From contig CAYJPN010000044.1 of the NCBI GenBank assembly GCA_964372115.1, positions 1 through 38,818 on the forward strand: a stretch of 38,818 bases of DNA. Reading direction: 5' to 3'. Below, piece after piece: positions 23,312 through 31,917 of this stretch. Position numbers and translations under genes: made by a program. Source of the stretch: CG2-30-36-16 sp964372115 (lineage in GTDB: Bacteria > Bacteroidota > Ignavibacteria > Ignavibacteriales > Ignavibacteriaceae). The notes beneath the pieces are model-generated. The model worked only from the letters and a program-made list of their open reading frames with translations, did not search any database and had not been told where the DNA came from. The first letter of the stretch is position 1, and each line of letters opens with the position of its first letter.

Positions 23312-23974
23312 ATGAAACGAAAAGTTAAATTTAAAATATGCTGCATTCAAAATATTGAAGAAGCAAAATTAGCCGTAAGTTATGGCGCTTCAGCAATCGG
23401 TTTAGTTTCGGCTATGCCGAGTGGTCCGGGTGTAATTGAGGAAAAGTTTATAAAACAAATTGCCTCATCAGTTCCCGCCGGTATTGCAACGGTTTTGTTA
23501 ACAAGCAAAACATCGGTTGATGAAATAGTTTTTCAACAAAAGGCGCTTGGTACAAATTCTATTCAAATATGCGACCGGATTACGGATGGAAAATTAAGCG
23601 ATCTAAAAAAAGAGCTGCCCGGAATTTTTGTAATGCAGGTAGTTCATGTTTCCGGTGAAGATTCTATTGATGAAGCCATTGCCGCATCCAAATATGTTGA
23701 CGCGCTGCTGCTCGATTCGGGGAATCAATCACTGAAAGTAAAAGAATTGGGCGGAACCGGTAAAGTACACGACTGGAATAGCAGTAAAAAAATTGTTGAG
23801 AGCGTAAATGTTCCGGTATACCTTGCCGGCGGGTTAAACGCCGCAAATGTGGCGGCGGCGATAGAGAAGGTGAACCCGTATGCGGTTGATGTTTGCAGCG
23901 GCATCCGCACAAACGGCAAACTTGATGAAAAGAAACTTTCGGCATTTGCTGCCGAAATTAAAAAAGTTAGTTAA
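23312..23974 (+). CDS. Divergent TrpF (phosphoribosylanthranilate isomerase) homologue
   Basis: A 220-residue TIM barrel related to TrpF. The catalytic Cys10 (in KICCIQN; usual KICGIT) and Asp135 (LLLDSGNQ) are kept, as are GGTGKVHDW, YLAGGLNAANV and AVDVCSGIR. Two conserved spots are altered. The loop usually reading P-K-S-x-R-Y is SAMPSGPG, and QLHG is QICD. These normally bind the anthranilate substrate and its phosphate, so a different substrate is likely. No other trp gene is present. It begins 15 bases after glgP and probably shares its transcript. Confidence 0.75.
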   Translation: MKRKVKFKICCIQNIEEAKLAVSYGASAIGLVSAMPSGPGVIEEKFIKQIASSVPAGIATVLLTSKTSVDEIVFQQKALGTNSIQICDRITDGKLSDLKKELPGIFVMQVVHVSGEDSIDEAIAASKYVDALLLDSGNQSLKVKELGGTGKVHDWNSSKKIVESVNVPVYLAGGLNAANVAAAIEKVNPYAVDVCSGIRTNGKLDEKKLSAFAAEIKKVS

Positions 23975-24006
23975 TAGAAAAAAATTAAAAATTAAGGAAA
24001 AATATA

Positions 24007-24498
24007 GTGGAGTTTAGAGTTAACCCAGAAGTAAAAATCGGGCACATTCATCTAACAGTATCCGATTTAGATAACTCATTAAAATTTTACCGGGACATTC
24101 TCGGTTTCGAAATTACGGCAACCTATGGAGAAGCGGCAGTATTTCTTTCTGCGGGAGGGTACCATCATCATATCGCGTTAAATACCTGGAACGGTCATGG
24201 CGCTGCGCAGCCGCCTGCCGGTCACACAGGGTTATATCATTTTGGTATTTTATATCCAGATAGAATTGAACTTGCACGGGTTGTTAAAAGGCTTTTTGAA
24301 CTTAATTATAGTATTGCAGGCGCAACAGATCACGGCACATCGGAATCGGTTTATATAAATGATCCCGATGGAAACGGAGTGGAACTTTATTGCGACCGCC
24401 CGATACAGGAGTGGCCTGTAAATGACGAGGGGCATTTAAATTTTACAACCAAACATCTCGATTTGATGGGGTTATTATCTGAATTAGATAAAGAATAG
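24007..24498 (+). CDS. VOC (glyoxalase/extradiol dioxygenase-like) metalloprotein
   Basis: A 163-residue vicinal-oxygen-chelate protein with a GTG start (AAGGAA at the right distance). It shows IGHIHLTVSDLDNSLKFYRDILGFE, YHHHIALNTWNG and the C-terminal INDPDGNGVELYCDRP. His13 or His15, His55-57 and Glu125 or nearby supply likely metal ligands. It resembles the CatE-type catechol 2,3-dioxygenase-like group, but the reaction cannot be named. It is third in the glgP operon. The C-terminal tail, DLMGLLSELDKE, is short and helical. Confidence 0.85.
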   Translation: MEFRVNPEVKIGHIHLTVSDLDNSLKFYRDILGFEITATYGEAAVFLSAGGYHHHIALNTWNGHGAAQPPAGHTGLYHFGILYPDRIELARVVKRLFELNYSIAGATDHGTSESVYINDPDGNGVELYCDRPIQEWPVNDEGHLNFTTKHLDLMGLLSELDKE

Positions 24499-24762
24499 TA
24501 TTTCAAACTATACTGTTTTGTAATTAAAATTTAGGGCGAGCCATATTAATGTTTGCAAAATGTTTTACCGGATGATTATATGAACGTGATATGGATGCAT
24601 CTCTTTTTTAATAATGGTTAACTTCCATCTTGCAAACAGACAATAATCCAACCATGCGGTTTGCATATTGCTGTTTGATATATAAAGGGGATAATTTTAT
24701 CTGCAATATCAACGAAGTTTATTGAGCAATTGTTTTGAGATTTTTTTTTACGAAAGAATAAA

Positions 24763-25860
24763 ATGAAAAGAATGATTTTAATCTTAGTTCTGTTTTCCTC
24801 ATTCGGCTTTCTTGTTTGTCAAAGTTCCGCTAATTATAGCGCCCAAAATTTTTACAAAAGATTCGAAGGAACTATCGGGCAGAAGTATAATATTGTTATG
24901 AACATAACCAGGAAAGACTCGCAGCTATACGGTAGTTATTATTATACAAAGTACGGACAGCCGATAAATTTTAGCTGGTACAATTCAATTGATGAAAAAG
25001 GCAATTTTGTAATTGAAGAAGAAAGCATTTACGATGATGGGAAAAGCAGCGGTATTTTTCGCGGCAAATTTATAAACGAACATACAATTGCCGGCTACTG
25101 GAAAAATCCGTCAGCAAAAGACTCCTTAAAATTTTTACTTACGGAAAAGTACACGAATGGTTCTGTTAAAGCGGACATGAAATACATTTCAAAAAGACCC
25201 GATTCATTAGTAACAATTTCTTTTTTTTACCCGGAATTTATTGAAACAAAAACGAAAGACTCGTTAAATAAATTTATTAATAAAGTATTGTTGGGGAAAG
25301 AAAATCAAACAAAAATATTGCCTGCTGATTTTGAAAAAGCGATGGATGATTACATAGAAAGATACAAACACGAAGTTTTGGAGGATACACTTTACGGTGA
25401 TTACAAACCACCATATTCAAATGAAAGCTCGTTAAAAATATATTTTAATTCCGACAGTATACTTTGTTTAGAGGGATTCGGTTACCAGTACGAAGGCGGA
25501 GCCCATGGGAATTATTATTTTAGTTATAGTAATTTTGATTTGAATTCCGGAACTCTGATAACCTATGATGATATTTTTATCAGCGGTTACGAACAGGTTT
25601 TAAACAGTGTGGGTGAAAAAATATTTAGAGAAAAATTTAAAATTGATCCCAATCAATCCTTTACCGAACAAGGCTGGTTTGGTTTTGAAGATGGTTTTTT
25701 TGTAAATCAAAATTTTGCTATTTGTAAAGGCGGTTTACTAATGCGCTACGACCCCTATGAAGCGGGTGCATATGCTCTGGGTGCGCCATCAATATTTATC
25801 CCAGACAAAGAAATAAAAAATATTATTAAAAAGAAGAGCGTGTTGGATAGAATATTTTAA
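24763..25860 (+). CDS. DUF3298 (RsiV-like) exported protein
   Basis: A 365-residue exported protein. The N-terminus is a signal segment with a possible lipobox FLVC (Cys19). The middle (about 25-140) is a beta-rich region with YNIVMNITRKDSQLYGSYYY. The C-terminal part has the DUF3298 signature GYQYEGGAHGNYYFSYSNFD followed by LITYDDIF. The family includes the sensor part of the lysozyme-responsive anti-sigma RsiV, but this protein has no membrane helix to transmit a signal. It may bind peptidoglycan fragments or an inhibitor target. It stands alone with a terminator downstream. Confidence 0.8.
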   Translation: MKRMILILVLFSSFGFLVCQSSANYSAQNFYKRFEGTIGQKYNIVMNITRKDSQLYGSYYYTKYGQPINFSWYNSIDEKGNFVIEEESIYDDGKSSGIFRGKFINEHTIAGYWKNPSAKDSLKFLLTEKYTNGSVKADMKYISKRPDSLVTISFFYPEFIETKTKDSLNKFINKVLLGKENQTKILPADFEKAMDDYIERYKHEVLEDTLYGDYKPPYSNESSLKIYFNSDSILCLEGFGYQYEGGAHGNYYFSYSNFDLNSGTLITYDDIFISGYEQVLNSVGEKIFREKFKIDPNQSFTEQGWFGFEDGFFVNQNFAICKGGLLMRYDPYEAGAYALGAPSIFIPDKEIKNIIKKKSVLDRIF

Positions 25861-25879
25861 TCAAAATATTATAATGAAA

Positions 25880-25907
25880 AAGCCCGGTTGTTATTTACCC
25901 CGGGCTT
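25880..25907. terminator. Bidirectional terminator between convergent genes
   Basis: Perfect 8-bp stem AAGCCCGG/CCGGGCTT with a 12-base loop, AT-rich on both sides (GAAAA before and TAAA after). It serves the DUF3298 gene on the plus strand and the TerB gene on the minus strand. Confidence 0.8.
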
Positions 25908-25912
25908 TAAAC

Positions 25913-26377
25913 TTACAATGCTTTCTCTTTCTGAACCAATAATTTTGCACCGATTATATATTGATGTTCCATGTTTAAAAGTCCGCCAATCATCTTTATC
26001 AGTTTATCCTCGTATTTGTCAAGAGTATCGTCAACATAAATAAGTCGCCACAGGTTTTTTAGCAATTCAAATTTTTCATCGGATGAAAAATGTTCATTTA
26101 TAAGTGAGGCGAATTCATAAATGCTGATACTTTCTTTTACCTTTTGCTCACTAAGTTCAAGCAACTCGATAACCTCCTCATCACTGAGTGAAAAAGTGTT
26201 TTTCATTATCGAAATAATATTAGTTCTTTCAATCTCCGAAAAATCATCGTCAGCCTGTGCCATCTCTATAAACAAAGCGCAGGTAGCTACTCTAAGTTTC
26301 GTCTCTTGATTATAAACAGAGCCGGTTTGTTTTCCGGCATCTGAATTAAAAAATATATTCTTAAAAAAGTCTAACAT
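25913..26377 (-). CDS. TerB-like tellurite resistance family protein
   Basis: A 154-residue helical protein of the TerB/DjlA-N type. Acidic helix pairs appear in EMAQADDDFSEIERTNI and IYVDDTLDKYEDKLIKMIG, matching the repeated D-x-x-x-x-x-E metal-binding pattern. Family members respond to metal or envelope stress; no other ter gene is nearby, so tellurite resistance should not be assumed. The ATG overlaps the malQ stop codon by one base (TAATG), so the genes are co-translated. Cytoplasmic. Confidence 0.85.
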   Translation of the reverse strand: MLDFFKNIFFNSDAGKQTGSVYNQETKLRVATCALFIEMAQADDDFSEIERTNIISIMKNTFSLSDEEVIELLELSEQKVKESISIYEFASLINEHFSSDEKFELLKNLWRLIYVDDTLDKYEDKLIKMIGGLLNMEHQYIIGAKLLVQKEKAL

Positions 26378-27912
26378 TAATCTTCACTCTCTATTGTAAC
26401 TGCTTTACGCTCTTTCGGCGGGCGTTCGAATGTAATTGCCATATCGTGGTAGCGTCCTGCCAAGTCGTAAGGAACCTGATTCCACGTAAAGCGCCACGAC
26501 CAGTTCCCCCCAAGTGTACTCGGGAAGTTCATTCTTGCTTCGTTGCCAAGGTTTAAAACATCCTGCATTGGAACAATTACCACATTTGCAACCGAAGCGT
26601 AAGCGGTGCGGATCAATTCAAAAACAATATCATCGCCGTAATAGTTTAAATATTTTTGAGTTGCTTCAAAGATGTCATTATCGGCATGTTTCGCTTGTTC
26701 ATAATAAGAGCGTGTCGTGTCGTTATCGTGTGTGCCGGTATAAACCACGCAATTGCGAACAAAATTATGAGGAAGAAATTTCCATTCCATTTCTTTTCCA
26801 AAGGCAAATTGCAGCACCTTCAAACCCGGGAATTCAAACTTATCGCGAAGCGCTTCAACTTTGTTTGTTATTACTCCAAGGTCTTCTGCAATTATAGGAA
26901 GTTGACCGAGATGTTTTTTAATTGAACTAAATAACTTTTCGCCGGGTGCTTTTACCCATCGACCTTTTATTGCATTTTCAGCATCGCCCGGAATTTCCCA
27001 ATATGCTTCGAATCCTCTAAAGTGATCAATGCGTATAAAATCAACAAGTTCTAACATATTTGCCAAACGCTGGCGCCACCATTTGAAGTCATCTTTTTCC
27101 ATTTCGTCCCAGCGGTATAGCGGGTTGCCCCAAAGCTGTCCGGTTGAGCTAAAATAATCCGGGGGCACTCCGGCAACAGTTTTAAGATGTCCCTCATTAT
27201 CAACAGTAAATAGTTTTTTGTTTGCCCAAAGGTCGGCGCTGTCGTATGCTATGAAAATTGGCATATCGCCAACTATCTTTAGACCTTTTGCGTTCGCGTA
27301 ATTTTTTAACTCTTTCCACTGTCTGAAAAAGATAAACTGAACAAACTTATGATAGTTTATATCATCGGCTAATTTTTCTTTCCATTCTGCCATCGCTTTT
27401 TGTTCGCGAAGAACCAAACCTTTATCCCAATATATCCAAGTTTGATCGTTGTGAAAACTTTTTGCAGCCATAAAGAAGGAATATTCATCCAACCATTCTT
27501 TACTGCTTTCGCAAAACTCTAAAAATAGTTCTTCAATACCGTGTTTATGGGTTTTAAAATTAGCATAAGCTTTTTTTAGCAAATCTTTTTTATAATTGAT
27601 GACTGCCCCGAAATCAATACAATGCGGTTCAAAAGAAAAGTTATGATTCAAATCATCCTCGGTAAGAAAGCCATTGTCGCGCAGTCGTTCGGGGCTTATT
27701 AAATTTGGGTTACCTGCAAATGCGGAGAAACATTGGTAGGGGGAATCGCCGTAACCGGTAGGTCCGAGCGGCAGTACCTGCCAAATTTTTTGTCCGGCAG
27801 AGTCTAAAAAATCTATAAAGTTATAAGCTTCTTTTCCAAGATCACCAATCCCGAATCTTCCGGGCAGCGAAGTAGGGTGTAACAAAATTCCAGCGGATCT
27901 ATCTAAATTCAT
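26377..27912 (-). CDS. malQ: 4-alpha-glucanotransferase (GH77, amylomaltase)
   Basis: A 511-residue disproportionating enzyme that transfers alpha-1,4-glucan segments. Near the N-terminus GILLHPTSLPGRFGIGDLG and WQVLPLGPTGYGDSPYQ are diagnostic. The nucleophile Asp296 lies in FIRIDHFRG, the acid/base Glu343 in PIIAEDLG, and the third acidic residue in GTHDNDTTRSYY. Length matches bacterial amylomaltases without the extra N-terminal domains of E. coli MalQ. It probably reshapes oligosaccharides for glgP, located 3 kb away. It is followed by the TerB gene with a one-base overlap. Confidence 0.96.
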   Translation of the reverse strand: MNLDRSAGILLHPTSLPGRFGIGDLGKEAYNFIDFLDSAGQKIWQVLPLGPTGYGDSPYQCFSAFAGNPNLISPERLRDNGFLTEDDLNHNFSFEPHCIDFGAVINYKKDLLKKAYANFKTHKHGIEELFLEFCESSKEWLDEYSFFMAAKSFHNDQTWIYWDKGLVLREQKAMAEWKEKLADDINYHKFVQFIFFRQWKELKNYANAKGLKIVGDMPIFIAYDSADLWANKKLFTVDNEGHLKTVAGVPPDYFSSTGQLWGNPLYRWDEMEKDDFKWWRQRLANMLELVDFIRIDHFRGFEAYWEIPGDAENAIKGRWVKAPGEKLFSSIKKHLGQLPIIAEDLGVITNKVEALRDKFEFPGLKVLQFAFGKEMEWKFLPHNFVRNCVVYTGTHDNDTTRSYYEQAKHADNDIFEATQKYLNYYGDDIVFELIRTAYASVANVVIVPMQDVLNLGNEARMNFPSTLGGNWSWRFTWNQVPYDLAGRYHDMAITFERPPKERKAVTIESED

Positions 27913-27991
27913 AATGCCTCAGTTTTTTTAAGCGAAAAAATAAGCATTGCCGCGATTAAATGAAAAGGGATAAAAATTAATATACGGAAGG

Positions 27992-28028
27992 CAAAAAAAA
28001 GCGGTGAATCTTTTCGGAAACACCGCTT
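27992..28028 (-). terminator. Intrinsic terminator after the outer-membrane barrel gene
   Basis: Minus-strand stem AAGCGGTG/CACCGCTT with a 14-base loop, followed by a run of eight Ts. One of the strongest terminators in the window. Confidence 0.9.
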
Positions 28029-28046
28029 ATAAAAAAGGACCAAATA

Positions 28047-28601
28047 TTAAAGAGCAAATTTATAAAGAGCAGTTAAACCAACATAAGTAGCATTGCTCAT
28101 GAAGCTGCCGTATTTTGCTAATAAATCTATCTGACCTACTTCATAGCCAACACCAACAGCATAACCGAATTCCGAGCTGCTAACAGTTGTTTCGGGAGTA
28201 GTAAATGTCATACCGTACGCTGTATAAGTTGTAGCCGGATTAGTGTAGGAAACCATATTTAAACCAGCCTGAACTGCTCCGTAAAGGTTATCAGCAAAAT
28301 AATATTTTGCGCCAACCATTATCGGGATGATGGACCAGTCACCAGCCTTGTATGTAAAAGTTCCCATTGTCTGATCTTTTCCTGAGAATAATAAGTAACC
28401 GGTGGTTAAAGTTCCAACCATTTTGTCGCCAAGGTTATATTCACCCTGAACAACGCCGCCAAAACCAAGGCTAGTAAGGTCACCAAAAGTTCCCATCGGC
28501 ATACCGACAAAACCACCGACACCAAGCTGCATTTTGCTTTGTGCGTTTGTTAAGCCTGCCATAAGAATAAACACGAACAGAACTGCGATCAATTTTTTCA
28601 T
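28047..28601 (-). CDS. Small outer-membrane beta-barrel protein
   Basis: A 184-residue protein. The signal peptide MKKLIAVLFVFILMAGLTNA is followed by alternating, aromatic- and glycine-rich strands (GVGGFVGMPMGTFGDL, IPIMVGAKYYFADNLYGAVQ) and a terminal YKFAL that fits the barrel C-terminus rule of an aromatic at the end region. It suits an eight-strand OmpX/OmpW-like barrel. Substrate and function are unknown. GGAGAG lies 7 bases upstream of the ATG. It is monocistronic, with a strong terminator. Confidence 0.8.
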   Translation of the reverse strand: MKKLIAVLFVFILMAGLTNAQSKMQLGVGGFVGMPMGTFGDLTSLGFGGVVQGEYNLGDKMVGTLTTGYLLFSGKDQTMGTFTYKAGDWSIIPIMVGAKYYFADNLYGAVQAGLNMVSYTNPATTYTAYGMTFTTPETTVSSSEFGYAVGVGYEVGQIDLLAKYGSFMSNATYVGLTALYKFAL

Positions 28602-28660
28602 TTCAACTCTCCTAAAATGATTATTGTGTGATTGATTTATTAAATGAGCACCTTTCTCAT

Positions 28661-28885
28661 CTAAACTTTATGATCATAATTATCATCGGCAGAAAAAGAA
28701 AACCCAAGCAGTGATGCTTTTCCAAGTACATATTCAAATTTAATATGTCTGCTTAATTCAATAGCGGTTTCTTTATCGGCTGCCGTTATTATATTAAAAC
28801 CTTCTTTTGTCAATAGTTCCCGCAGTTTTCTTAACTCCTGGGGATCTTCATCTAATACAAGTATTCTATTGCGGGGTTGGCTCAT
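28661..28885 (-). CDS. Truncated, degenerate response-regulator receiver
   Basis: A 74-residue protein. The N-terminal half is a clear receiver start: RILVLDEDPQELRKLRELL, with the acidic pocket Asp12-Glu13-Asp14, then EGFNIITAADKETAIEL. After beta-3 it departs. The phospho-acceptor Asp appears replaced (FEYVLGKAS, Gly55 or Lys56) and the Thr/Ser and Lys of strands 4 and 5 are absent. It cannot work as an ordinary phospho-switch. It could be a decaying gene, a stand-alone regulator, or a decoy for a kinase. The upstream TTGTAAGGATATAAC offers no clear ribosome binding site. Confidence 0.6.
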   Translation of the reverse strand: MSQPRNRILVLDEDPQELRKLRELLTKEGFNIITAADKETAIELSRHIKFEYVLGKASLLGFSFSADDNYDHKV

Positions 28886-29025
28886 AAAATTCCTTACTTA
28901 TTGTAAGGATATAACAAATGCCATACCATTAAATAAAAGAACAAATGTGTACAAAACACGACGAAAAATAAAATAAAAATACTTAAAAAATCAACTATCG
29001 TAAACATGTTGTACAATCAGCAAAA

Positions 29026-29051
29026 TTGTTGTCGTTAAAAAACGACAACAA
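29026..29051. promoter_or_regulatory. Perfect 11-bp inverted repeat with four-base loop
   Basis: TTGTTGTCGTT and AACGACAACAA separated by AAAA. It is G+C-richer than its surroundings. Neither strand has a U-tract directly after it, so a terminator is unlikely; it may be a protein-binding site or an RNA stem. Confidence 0.4.
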
Positions 29052-29326
29052 CAATGGCGTGAAATTAGTAAGTTTATTCATCATTGTCCATAAATATCTT
29101 TAAAAATAAAAGAAAATTTTACCAACATAAAATCACAAAAAAATAAAACATGGCTGCAAATAAAATAATCGACATGTAATTGAGTACACATTTGGGGCTT
29201 CTATTAAAAAAATAGATGTTAAAAACTTATCCATTACCCACAAGTATCGATGCATATGTGAATCATTAAGATGTATATCCAACTACTATATGCAGTGAAG
29301 GAGGCTTCTTACAATTAGAACGATAT

Positions 29327-29358
29327 AAAGAGCCAATTAATTTTTTGTGTGGTTCTTT
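29327..29358 (+). terminator. Orphan plus-strand terminator-like hairpin
   Basis: AAAGAGCCA pairs with TGGTTCTTT (one G-U pair) around a 14-base loop, followed by TTGTGG and, after a short gap, T8. No plus-strand gene lies upstream, so it may end an unannotated small RNA. Confidence 0.3.
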
Positions 29359-29406
29359 TGTGGATCTGCTTTTTTTTGAGCGAGGATGGAACGGATGCTT
29401 TTCAGA

Positions 29407-29444
29407 AAAAGTATAGCGAACAATATTTTGTCCGCTACACTTTT
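29407..29444 (-). terminator. Intrinsic terminator after speA
   Basis: Minus-strand 12-bp stem AAAAGTGTAGCG/CGCTATACTTTT with one mismatch and a 14-base loop, ending in TTTTT. It starts 8 bases after the speA stop. Confidence 0.85.
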
Positions 29445-29452
29445 AATTTATT

Positions 29453-31345
29453 TTATTCGAGATAAGTATAACCGTATAACCCGGAGCGGTAATTCGACAA
29501 AAATTCTTTCCCCTCTTCCGCCGAAATTACACCCGACTTTACCGATGTTGTAACCCATGTTTCAACTATCCGTACAAGTTTTTTCGCATTATACTGAACA
29601 TAATCTAAAACCTCCGCAACAGATTCGCCGTCAATTATCTGGTCGATGTTATAACCTTTGTCATCAACCGAAATATGAACTGCGTTTGTATCACCGAAAA
29701 GGTTATGAAGATCACCAAGAATTTCCTGGTAAGCGCCGACTAAAAACACACCGATATAATATGGTTCTTTTGAATTTAAAGTGTGAACCGGCAAATAGTA
29801 TGAAAAGTTTCGCGTAGAAATAAAATTATCAATCTTGCCGTCGCTGTCGCAGGTTATATCCTGTATAGTCGCAGAGCGGTCGGGTTTTTCATCGAGCCTC
29901 TGAATAGGGATGATCGGGAATATCTGGTCGATAGCCCATGAATCCGGCAGGGATTGGAAGAGAGAAAAGTTGCAAAAATATTTGTCCGAAAGAAGTTTTC
30001 TTAAATATAAAAGTTCGTCGGGCACATGTTTAATCTCGGTGGTCATCTGCTGTATGTCTTTTGCTATTGCCCAGAATAAACGTTCAACCTGGGCTCTCGT
30101 TTTTAAATCGAGAAAACCAAGACTAAACCGGTCGAGCGCTTCTTCTCTTATTTGAAGAGCGTCATGCCATGTTTCGAGCATTTTTGTTTGATTTAAATTT
30201 TCCCAAAGCGAATAGAGTTCTTTCAGCAGCTCGTGGTCATCTTTATTAAGTTCTTCGTCATCTTCCCAAACCGGCAGTGTTGAAGATTCGAGAACTTCGA
30301 AAATTAAAACCGAGTGATGGGCAGTAAGAGCTCGTCCCGATTCTGTAATGATGTTAGGATGCGGCAGTCCATTTTTATCGCTTGCATCAACCATTGTAGC
30401 AACCGCATCATTTAGGTATTCCTGAATACTGTAGTTAACAGAACTTTCGCTGTTAGAAGAACGGGTGCCGTCATAATCAATACCGAGCCCGCCGCCAATA
30501 TCTACAAACTGAACTTTAAAGCCGAGTTTGTGTAACTGAACATAAAACTGGGAGGCTTCTCTAATTGCTATTTTGAATCTTCGTATTTTATTAATCTGAC
30601 TTCCGATGTGAAAATGAATAAGTTTTAAAGAATCCTTCATCTTGTTTTTTTCAAGGAAGTCTAATGCATCAAGCAATTCGCTTGAAGTTAAACCAAACTT
30701 GCTTACGTCGCCGCCGGAGTCTTCCCATTTGCCGCTGCCAGAGCTTGCAAGTTTTACCCTGATGCCGATGTTCGGTTTTACTTTATGTTGTTTTGCTATT
30801 TTTGTAATTAGCTTTAATTCATTCAATTTTTCTACAACCAAAAAAATTTTACGACCCATCTTTTGTGCAAGTATAGCAAGTTCAATATAATCTTCGTCTT
30901 TATATCCATTACAAATTATGAGAGACTCATTATCTGTGTTTATTGCAATAACCGCATGCAGTTCTGGTTTTGAGCCGGCTTCGAGACCGATATTAAATTT
31001 TTTGCCATGTGCAACAATCTCTTCAACAACCGGGCGCATCTGGTTTACTTTTATAGGGTAGATTATAAAGTTTTGCGCTTTAAATTTATATTCTTCCGCG
31101 GCAATTTTAAAACTGCTTGCCATCTTTTCTATACGGCTGTCAAGTATATCAGTAAATCGTAACAAAACAGGAGTAGAAACATCACGCAGCTGCAGTTCGT
31201 CTATAACTTCCCTTAAGTCTACCTGCGCTCCGTTTGATTTGGGCGTTACATACACGTGCCCGTTTTCATTAATTGCAAAAAAGTTTATACCCCAGCCCTT
31301 GATGTTATAAAGTTCAGCAGAATCTTCGGTGCGCCATTTTCTCAT
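29453..31345 (-). CDS. speA: Biosynthetic arginine decarboxylase
   Basis: A 630-residue pyridoxal-phosphate enzyme converting arginine to agmatine for polyamine synthesis. The cofactor Lys99 is in FIIYPIKVNQ, and the phosphate-binding HFHIGSQ and VDIGGGLGIDYDG follow. The substrate-binding Cys499 lies in ITCDSDGKID near the C-terminus. The extra helical region around 370-450 is typical of the SpeA type. Length is normal. It is cytoplasmic. It follows a small unknown gene and dnaG on the same strand, but with 165 bases between, so joint transcription is uncertain. Confidence 0.96.
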   Translation of the reverse strand: MRKWRTEDSAELYNIKGWGINFFAINENGHVYVTPKSNGAQVDLREVIDELQLRDVSTPVLLRFTDILDSRIEKMASSFKIAAEEYKFKAQNFIIYPIKVNQMRPVVEEIVAHGKKFNIGLEAGSKPELHAVIAINTDNESLIICNGYKDEDYIELAILAQKMGRKIFLVVEKLNELKLITKIAKQHKVKPNIGIRVKLASSGSGKWEDSGGDVSKFGLTSSELLDALDFLEKNKMKDSLKLIHFHIGSQINKIRRFKIAIREASQFYVQLHKLGFKVQFVDIGGGLGIDYDGTRSSNSESSVNYSIQEYLNDAVATMVDASDKNGLPHPNIITESGRALTAHHSVLIFEVLESSTLPVWEDDEELNKDDHELLKELYSLWENLNQTKMLETWHDALQIREEALDRFSLGFLDLKTRAQVERLFWAIAKDIQQMTTEIKHVPDELLYLRKLLSDKYFCNFSLFQSLPDSWAIDQIFPIIPIQRLDEKPDRSATIQDITCDSDGKIDNFISTRNFSYYLPVHTLNSKEPYYIGVFLVGAYQEILGDLHNLFGDTNAVHISVDDKGYNIDQIIDGESVAEVLDYVQYNAKKLVRIVETWVTTSVKSGVISAEEGKEFLSNYRSGLYGYTYLE

Positions 31346-31510
31346 CTTATATATTTAATCTCGCATTTAATAAATAAATAGAAACCATTAAAAAACTTAG
31401 TGTCTAATCAAAATTATAATCGTATTACCGCCACAAAATTTGAGGCAGAGAGGAGTTTGAAAACCGATTCAGTTTTGACTGTATAAATATATAAAATCCT
31501 CAAACAATTC

Positions 31511-31816
31511 TTAGTCATTATCCTCCGGTGATTTTATTTCCGGGTTCCATTTTAGTAAGGCTTTCTTTAGTGAAGTAAACTCCCCGTTTTGGTCTGGCAC
31601 AAATATTTGTGAAACGGCGTCAACGGCAGCATCCTCATGAGAAATCTGATTTAGATTTACACGACGCGCTATTTTTTTATGATTGTGCCTCAGATAACGA
31701 AGAGCGATAATAAAACACACCTCAACAATCAGGTTTACTTCTGCCTGGTCTCGGGGTGAACATTTACTCTCCAATAAAATATTTAGCTGAGTAACATCAA
31801 GACCCTTGATACTCAT
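31511..31816 (-). CDS. Small helical protein of unknown function between dnaG and speA
   Basis: A 101-residue predicted soluble protein. It has two helical parts: the N-terminal 50 residues and a basic stretch (ALRYLRHNHKKIARRVN) followed by ISHEDAAVDAVSQIFVPD. The D-A-A-V-D-A-V-S-Q pattern faintly recalls sigma-factor region 2 (D-x-x-D-x-x-Q), but there is no region 4 and the similarity is too weak to name. It could be a small DNA- or RNA-binding protein, or a truncated relative. It begins about 100 bases after dnaG on the same strand and may share its transcript. The sequence after it shows no continuation in another frame long enough to argue for a frameshift. Confidence 0.55.
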   Translation of the reverse strand: MSIKGLDVTQLNILLESKCSPRDQAEVNLIVEVCFIIALRYLRHNHKKIARRVNLNQISHEDAAVDAVSQIFVPDQNGEFTSLKKALLKWNPEIKSPEDND

Positions 31817-31917
31817 AAAAGCTCAATTTATTTGTTTTGTTAAACTATCAGCAAAACCCATTTGTTTATGGTACAAACCGAATATTCTTTTATTTGCGTT
31901 GCAAGAACACTTAGTAA

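Larger units (their letters stand above)
28886..29452. other. 567-base intergenic region with nested inverted repeats
   Basis: No convincing gene. An 11-bp inverted pair CAAATGTGTAC (28942-28952) and GTACACATTTG (29184-29194) flanks 253 bases. Inside, near the centre, is TTGTTGTCGTT-AAAA-AACGACAACAA (29026-29051), perfect over 11 bp. To the right is a plus-strand hairpin with a U-tract (29327-29358). There are no target duplications around the outer pair. The promoters for the receiver gene presumably lie at the left end. Confidence 0.5.

Noticed and set aside
24550..24638. TGTTTGCAA/TTGCAAACA inverted pair 71 bases apart before the DUF3298 gene
   Set aside because: Arms are short and far apart in AT-rich DNA; chance is likely.
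25913..26377. Tellurite resistance operon
   Set aside because: Only a single TerB-fold protein coupled to malQ; no terC, terD or terZ nearby.
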